Source: Ruoffia sp044336205
Lineage (GTDB): Bacteria > Bacillota > Bacilli > Lactobacillales > Aerococcaceae
Assembly: GCA_044336205.1 (NCBI GenBank)
Contig: CP172318.1
Location: 868,001-932,000 of the forward strand
Length of the DNA: 64,000 nucleotides
Direction of reading: 5' to 3'
Below the pieces are notes generated by a model. It did no database searches and was not told where the DNA came from. It saw nothing but the letters and a program-made list of their open reading frames with translations. Shown here piece by piece: positions 59,469 through 64,000 of this stretch; position 1 is the first letter of the stretch; the number at the start of each line of letters is the position of its first letter. Position numbers and translations under genes: made by a program.

Positions 59469-60788
59469 GTGACGACTAAGCATAATCAAATATTACAGTA
59501 TATTGAATCATTACCCATTGGGGAGAAAATCTCGGTCCGAGGCATAGCCAAGCAACTGAACATGAGCGAAGGAACTGCTTATCGTGCAATAAAAAATGCT
59601 GAAACATTAGGAATAGTGTCTACGATCGAACGCGTAGGGACTATGCGTATTGAAAAGAAGTCAAAATATTTACCAGAGATGTTAAGATTTAATGAAATTA
59701 TTTCACTAATTGAAGGTGAAGTTTTAGGCGGGGAAGAAGGTTTAGACCGTCATTTGAATAAATTCATTATTGGTGCGATGACGGAAGATGCGATTAAGAA
59801 GTATTTTGTTCCTAATTCACTCATCATTGTAGGTAATCGAGAAGGTGTACAGAAACTAGCACTTGAGAATGAAGTTGCTGTACTTATCACCGGAGGTTTT
59901 GGAGCAAGTGAAGAAATTATTGAATTAGCCAATGAAAAGAAACTCCTTGTTATCTCAACATCTTTTGATTCCTTCACAGTAGCGACAATTATAAATCGTT
60001 CGATGGCAGACCAAGAGATTAAAAAAGATATTATGACGATTGCTGATGTATACACTTCCATTGAACAAACAGAGTCATTGACAGCCCAAGATACTGCCCA
60101 AACCTTTTTTAAATTGTCACGTAAAACGGGTTTATCAAGATTCCCAGTCCATCATAATGGTCGTTTAATTGGAGTAGTTACTGCTAAAGATTTAATTGGT
60201 AAGTCTGATACCATATTAATAGAACGTGTCATGACAAAGGACTTAGTTACGGTGCAAAAACATATGACTGTCGCTTCTGTATCCCATCTTATGGTTAGAG
60301 AAGATATTGAAATGATTCCAGTCGTTGAAGATAACCTAGAATTATTAGGGGTTGTTTCTCGGCAAGATATTATGAGGGGCATTCAGTTAGTACAAAAACA
60401 ACCACAAATTATTAATACTTTCCATGATGATATTGTCATGCATTTTGAAGAATATATTATAAAAACAGTAGATCAAAAATATGATTATCGTGTTGTTGTT
60501 CAACCACAAATGTTGAACAGCCTAGGGACAATTTCTTATGGAATATTATGTGAGCTAATAACTCATGCTGCATCACAAAAGTTTTTTGATAAAACAAATC
60601 AAAATTTAATTGTAGAAAAAATTGATATTCATTATTTTAAATTAATACAAATGGGTAATGAAATTCAATTCAAAGTTGATATCTTTAACCAAAACAGAAA
60701 AACGGCACTAATTGAAGTGGATGTATACCATGAAAATACCTTAGGAGCTAAAACTATCTTGACCGCTCAAATTATTGAAAGCATATAG
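59469..60788 (+). CDS. CBS/DRTGG/hotdog domain regulator (YtoI-like)
   Basis: A 439-residue protein with a winged-helix N-terminus (EKISVRGIAKQLNMSEGTAY, residues 17-36), a DRTGG domain (about 70-180), two CBS domains (about 185-310, with SRFPVHHNGRLIGVVTAKDL and MIPVVEDNLELLGVVSRQDI) and a C-terminal hotdog-fold domain. This is the layout of B. subtilis YtoI. CBS domains suggest binding of adenine nucleotides; the regulated genes are unknown. The start is GTG 59469, five bases after GGAGG. The frame is open to a GTG at 59457, which would include the ribosome site. nrnA follows with an 11-base gap. Confidence 0.85.
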   Translation: MTTKHNQILQYIESLPIGEKISVRGIAKQLNMSEGTAYRAIKNAETLGIVSTIERVGTMRIEKKSKYLPEMLRFNEIISLIEGEVLGGEEGLDRHLNKFIIGAMTEDAIKKYFVPNSLIIVGNREGVQKLALENEVAVLITGGFGASEEIIELANEKKLLVISTSFDSFTVATIINRSMADQEIKKDIMTIADVYTSIEQTESLTAQDTAQTFFKLSRKTGLSRFPVHHNGRLIGVVTAKDLIGKSDTILIERVMTKDLVTVQKHMTVASVSHLMVREDIEMIPVVEDNLELLGVVSRQDIMRGIQLVQKQPQIINTFHDDIVMHFEEYIIKTVDQKYDYRVVVQPQMLNSLGTISYGILCELITHAASQKFFDKTNQNLIVEKIDIHYFKLIQMGNEIQFKVDIFNQNRKTALIEVDVYHENTLGAKTILTAQIIESI

Positions 60789-60798
60789 GAGAATTAGA

Positions 60799-61761
60799 AT
60801 GTACTTAGATCAAGTGAAATATAGAAAATTATATCAATACATTAAAGAGACAGATACAATTATTATTCATAGACATGTAAGACCCGATCCCGATGCAATT
60901 GGTTCTCAATTAGGTCTAAAATATCTAATAAAAGAAAAATTTCCAGAAAAAAATATACTCGCAGCAGGTTCAATGTCTAAAGGTTTAACTTGGATGGGGC
61001 AAATGGATGCAATTAATAAAGAAGAGTATAAAGATGCATTAGTTATTGTTGTGGATACGGCTAACCATCCTAGAATTGATGATAAGCGATATGACCAAGG
61101 TAAATTTTTAATTAAAATTGACCATCATCCTGAGGTAGACCCATATGGTGATTTTAATATTGTTCATTCACAAGCAAGTTCTTGTAGTGAAATTATTGCA
61201 AATATCGCGCTAAGCCTTGGAGAAGATCTGCCCTTAAATCAACAAGCTAGTCAGTTACTTTATGCTGGAATTGTTGGAGATACTGGTCGTTTCTTATATG
61301 ATTCAACTTCTTCGCTTACTTTCCAGACAGCAGCAAAACTATTGGATCAAGGAGTAAATCCTTTTGAGATTAATAATCGTTTCACTACGATCACTATTCA
61401 GCAAGCTAAGTTTCAAGCCTATGTTCTTGATAATTTGATTTTAAAAGATAGTGGCTTTGCGTATTCAATTATTAGCCAAGATGATTTGAATAAATTCAGT
61501 ATTACTGAAGAAGAATCTAATGCGGTCATTGGGCTACCAGGGACAATTGAAGGAGTTAAAACTTGGGCATTATTCATAGAACAAGATACTGACCGTCCAT
61601 TCTGGCGTGTTAGACTCCGTTCTAAAAATATCATAATTAATGAACTGGCAGCTAAATATCATGGCGGAGGTCATGCAAAAGCAAGTGGTGCAAGTGTATA
61701 TAGCGTTGAAGAAAAGAATCAATTAATTGAAGATATGGACGCATTAACAAAAGATGATTAA
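60799..61761 (+). CDS. nrnA: Bifunctional oligoribonuclease / PAP phosphatase NrnA
   Basis: DHH/DHHA1 phosphoesterase degrading nanoRNA and dephosphorylating 3'-phosphoadenosine 5'-phosphate; also acts on pApA. Metal motifs are IIHRHVRPDPDAIGSQ, VVDTANHPR, KIDHHPEVDPYGD and GIVGDTGRF; the DHHA1 end has YHGGGHAKASGAS. The start is ATG 60799 with TAGGAGAA upstream; an in-frame start at 60775 overlaps the previous gene. The 320 residues are typical. The ytoI-nrnA order is that of Bacillus. It complements PgpH of this window in c-di-AMP breakdown. Confidence 0.94.
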   Translation: MYLDQVKYRKLYQYIKETDTIIIHRHVRPDPDAIGSQLGLKYLIKEKFPEKNILAAGSMSKGLTWMGQMDAINKEEYKDALVIVVDTANHPRIDDKRYDQGKFLIKIDHHPEVDPYGDFNIVHSQASSCSEIIANIALSLGEDLPLNQQASQLLYAGIVGDTGRFLYDSTSSLTFQTAAKLLDQGVNPFEINNRFTTITIQQAKFQAYVLDNLILKDSGFAYSIISQDDLNKFSITEEESNAVIGLPGTIEGVKTWALFIEQDTDRPFWRVRLRSKNIIINELAAKYHGGGHAKASGASVYSVEEKNQLIEDMDALTKDD

Positions 61762-61770
61762 TTAAATTTG

Positions 61771-61805
61771 AAAAGCACGTGAATTTTAAATATTCACGTG
61801 CTTTT
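61771..61805 (+). terminator. Bidirectional terminator between nrnA and zwf
   Basis: AAAAGCACGTGAAT (61771-61784) pairs with ATTCACGTGCTTTT (61792-61805). Confidence 0.9.
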
Positions 61806-61822
61806 ATCAAACTTTGATTAGC

Positions 61823-63262
61823 TTAGTCAAACCAATCAAAACCTTGAGCGTTAATTAATTTATCCGATTCAATAGGTCCTCTTGTATTAGCAGGGTAATT
61901 AGGGAAGTTTGTAGGTTGTTTTTCTTTCCATAGGTTCTGGATATTATCAATAAACTTCCAAGCATGAGCGACCTCTAAATAATGATTAAAGTTATTCAAG
62001 TTACCTTGTATACAAGCTAATATTAATCGTTCGTAATCATTTGGTGCTGCTTCTTTTTCCGTTTCGCTAGGACTATATGATAATTCGATTTGGTGTAGGT
62101 CGGTAGAATATCCGATCGTTTCTTGGTTTAAGTAAAGTCGATAAACATTATCAGGGCCAATTTCAATCATAAGTCGATTGCCAGCTACACCTTCTTTGGT
62201 AGACTTGAATTGTACATGAATCGTTGTGTACTTGCCATCAAGACGTTTTCCAGAACGAATATAAAAAGGCACACCTTCCCACTCAGCTACATCAATTGTA
62301 ACTTTTGCGGCAAAATATGTTTCAGTGATGGAATCATCAGCGACTTTGTCTTCCTGACGGTAGCCTTTATAATTACCATCTTCACTTGGTCCGTATTGAC
62401 CTCTAACAACATTCGCCTCTAATTCTTCAATAGATTGGTAATGGTGTAGGTTCTCTAAGATTCTAATTTTTTCAGTACGAATGGATTCAGGATTACTATC
62501 CTTAGGTTCATTCATAGCGACTAAAGCTAACATCTGAAGTGCGTGATTTTGGATCATATCTTTAGAAACACCGCTGTTTTCGTAGTAATCACCTCGATCT
62601 TCCACACCAACTTCTTCAGCTAAAGTAATTTGAAAGTGATCAATGGATTCTTTATTCCAGATTGACTTAAACATCATATTACTAAAGCGTAAGTTAAGCA
62701 ATGACTTGATGAATCCTTTACCTAAATAATGATCGATACGATAAATTTCATTTTCTTTGAAAGATTCTTCTAACTGCTCTTGCAATGCTTCAGCGCTCTT
62801 GTAGTCGTTCCCAAAAGGTTTCTCAATGATGAGGCGGTTATAACCTGCATCCGTAGCCAAACCAGATGCATTAATATGTTTAGTAATGACAGGGAACAAA
62901 GTAGGAGACAGTGAGATGTAAAAAATACGATTACCCTCAGTCTGATACTTTGCTTCTAACTCATTCGCTAAGTCTTGTAGATTATGATATTCGTCTACAT
63001 TATTAACATCATGAGATTGGTAGTAAAAATGTGAGACAAACTCCTCAGCGTGAGTGTTATCTTCAATTTCTTCTGAGATACTATCTAGAACAACCTCACG
63101 TAAGTAATCGTCTGTCCAAGGTCTACGGGCAGTACCAATTAAAGCAAAGTGCTTAGAAATATAATTGTGTTTATATAAACGATAAATTGCTGGATATAAT
63201 TTTCGGGCAGCTAAATCTCCGGTAGCTCCGAATAATGTTATTAATAAACGATGCTTTTTCAT
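61823..63262 (-). CDS. zwf: Glucose-6-phosphate 1-dehydrogenase
   Basis: First step of the oxidative pentose phosphate pathway, making NADPH. The dinucleotide motif FGATGDLAARKLYP is at about 12-25, EKPFGNDYKSA contains the substrate Lys, and the catalytic block is YRIDHYLGKGFIKSLLNLRFSN, given here as positions about 175-196, with GK-G where most have GKE. SGKRLDGKYTTIHVQF lies near the C-terminus. At 479 residues it is slightly shorter than the usual 485-495. ATG 63262 follows GGAGGGATTGA. Monocistronic, divergent from the helicase gene. Confidence 0.94.
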   Translation of the reverse strand: MKKHRLLITLFGATGDLAARKLYPAIYRLYKHNYISKHFALIGTARRPWTDDYLREVVLDSISEEIEDNTHAEEFVSHFYYQSHDVNNVDEYHNLQDLANELEAKYQTEGNRIFYISLSPTLFPVITKHINASGLATDAGYNRLIIEKPFGNDYKSAEALQEQLEESFKENEIYRIDHYLGKGFIKSLLNLRFSNMMFKSIWNKESIDHFQITLAEEVGVEDRGDYYENSGVSKDMIQNHALQMLALVAMNEPKDSNPESIRTEKIRILENLHHYQSIEELEANVVRGQYGPSEDGNYKGYRQEDKVADDSITETYFAAKVTIDVAEWEGVPFYIRSGKRLDGKYTTIHVQFKSTKEGVAGNRLMIEIGPDNVYRLYLNQETIGYSTDLHQIELSYSPSETEKEAAPNDYERLILACIQGNLNNFNHYLEVAHAWKFIDNIQNLWKEKQPTNFPNYPANTRGPIESDKLINAQGFDWFD

Positions 63263-63372
63263 TCAATCCCTCCATCTTCAACATAGATATTATAGCCTAT
63301 TCATCTTCTTATTACAATTTATCAAGATAAATATCTAATATAAATTTCATTTTATTCTCATAAAGTTTGTGT

Positions 63373-63401
63373 TTGTTTTTAGTTAACAATACTTGTATAA
63401 T
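63373..63401 (+). promoter_or_regulatory. Promoter of the helicase gene
   Basis: TTGTTT (63373-63378), 17 bp, TATAAT (63396-63401), 37 bases before the start codon. Confidence 0.65.
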
Positions 63402-63438
63402 GCTTAGGGCAATCAAAGTAGAGTGAAAGGAGATTAAC

Positions 63439-64000
63439 ATGTTAAAATTTAATGAATTACCTTTAAAAGACTTTCTTCAGCAAGCATTGAAAGCAATCCA
63501 TTTTAAAGAATTAACCACTGTACAAGAAGAAGTAATTCCTCAGGCCATAAAGGGAGAAAACTTAATTGTTCAGTCCCAAACTGGTTCAGGGAAGACTCAT
63601 AGTTTTTTATTACCCATTTTAAATACTATTAATCCAAACGAGAATATTGTACAAGCTGTTATAACAGCACCAAGTCGTGAATTAGCAGAACAATTATATA
63701 AAGTATGCGAACAACTTGTATCTTTTTCAGATCAAACAATTCGTGTAGCACGCTATATTGGAGGTACAGATAAACAACGTCAAATCGATAAACTACAAAA
63801 TGGCGAACAACCACATGTTGTAATCGGTACACCAGGTAGAATTTTTGATCTTATGTCTGAGAATGTATTGTGGGTTCAATCAACTAGTATATTTGTTGTA
63901 GACGAGGCGGATATGACGATGGACTTAGGTTTTCTTAATATCGTTGATGAAATTGCTTCCCGTATGCCAGCTGAACTTCAGATTATGGTATTTTCAGCTA
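63439..64000 (+). CDS. DEAD-box RNA helicase, CshB-like (partial, runs off the window)
   Basis: The first 187 residues of an ATP-dependent RNA helicase. Motifs in order: Q-motif region (FKELTTVQEEVIPQAI), motif I SQTGSGKTHSFLLP, Ia PSRELAEQ, GG (YIGGTDKQRQ), Ib GTPGRIFD and motif II VDEADM. The SAT motif begins as the window ends (VFSA). The opening FNELPLKDFLQQALKAIHF is most like CshB/YqfR of Bacillus, a cold-shock and RNA-turnover helicase. ATG 63439 follows AAAGGAGA. The helicase C domain is outside the window. Confidence 0.9.
   Translation, partial: MLKFNELPLKDFLQQALKAIHFKELTTVQEEVIPQAIKGENLIVQSQTGSGKTHSFLLPILNTINPNENIVQAVITAPSRELAEQLYKVCEQLVSFSDQTIRVARYIGGTDKQRQIDKLQNGEQPHVVIGTPGRIFDLMSENVLWVQSTSIFVVDEADMTMDLGFLNIVDEIASRMPAELQIMVFSA

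Noticed and set aside
1..64000. CRISPR array, prophage, tRNA or rRNA genes
   Set aside because: No regularly spaced repeats, phage structural genes or tRNA/rRNA sequences were seen on either strand.

Overview
The window is an ordinary-looking stretch of the chromosome of a low-GC Gram-positive bacterium, most likely a member of the Lactobacillales. An Aerococcaceae/Carnobacteriaceae-like genus is a guess from gene order, not a proven assignment. Reasons: AT-rich DNA, strong AGGAGG-type ribosome binding sites, frequent TTG starts (rdgB, mscS, trhO, relA, phoH, recO), T-box leaders, a class B (Bacillus-type) RNase P RNA, CcpA, GpsB, LexA boxes of the Bacillus type, and a DUF3013-prmA-rsmE cluster typical of lactic acid bacteria. 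Nearly all genes are housekeeping.

Layout. 1-2.7 kb: tail of an unrecognised gene and a NatA/NatB-type ABC transporter. 2.9-4.9 kb: murI-rdgB-yfcE, the last frameshifted. 4.9-5.05 kb: a promoter-headed palindrome that may be a structured RNA. 5.4-8.8 kb: mscS, ytxG/ytxH-like genes and ccpA with a candidate cre site. 8.9-13.4 kb: trhO and a class A PBP with a very long cytoplasmic tail. 13.6-18.5 kb: lipid kinase, DUF2187 protein, TPR-like protein, RNase H-like protein, rlmL, rnpB, gpsB. 18.8-24.5 kb: DUF3013-prmA-rsmE-deoC, relA-dtd. 24.8-30.7 kb: LytH-like amidase, His T-box, hisS-aspS-nfo. 30.7-38.9 kb: ppsR, zur, rpsU-yqeY, phoH-pgpH-ybeY-dgkA-era-recO. 39-43.5 kb: Gly T-box, glyQS, obg. 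43.5-50.6 kb: OatA-like acyltransferase, rnz-SDR-lapA-recJ-apt. 50.6-51.8 kb: lexA diverging from DUF896 and UPF0154 genes. 51.86-53.62 kb: an IS1182-like element. 53.6-54.2 kb: decayed DNA with an ABC-exporter remnant. 54.3-59.4 kb: plsC, secreted glutamine-cyclotransferase-like protein, tgt-yajC, dinB, ZIP transporter. 59.5-64 kb: ytoI-nrnA, zwf and the start of a cshB-like helicase.

How the genes work together. Translation dominates (hisS, aspS, glyQS, rpsU, prmA, rsmE, rlmL, trhO, tgt, dtd, ybeY, era, obg, rnpB, rnz). Other themes are wall and envelope (murI, PBP, amidase, OatA-like, GpsB, undecaprenol kinase), nucleotide second messengers (RelA for ppGpp, PgpH for c-di-AMP, NrnA for nanoRNA/pApA) and DNA repair (LexA, DinB, RecJ, RecO, Nfo). 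LexA boxes sit directly in the lexA and dinB promoters.

What stands out. Four otherwise conserved genes (yfcE, dgkA, recJ, ZIP) each carry one single-base frameshift at a short homopolymer, and one-base correction gives normal family length in each. Other points are the candidate RNA at 4.9-5.05 kb, a hairpin in the IS that hides its transposase ribosome binding site only on read-through transcripts, an ABC-exporter fossil lacking its ATP-binding core, and an amidase gene with no usual start codon near its Shine-Dalgarno. I found no clearly new multi-gene system, CRISPR array, prophage or tRNA gene.
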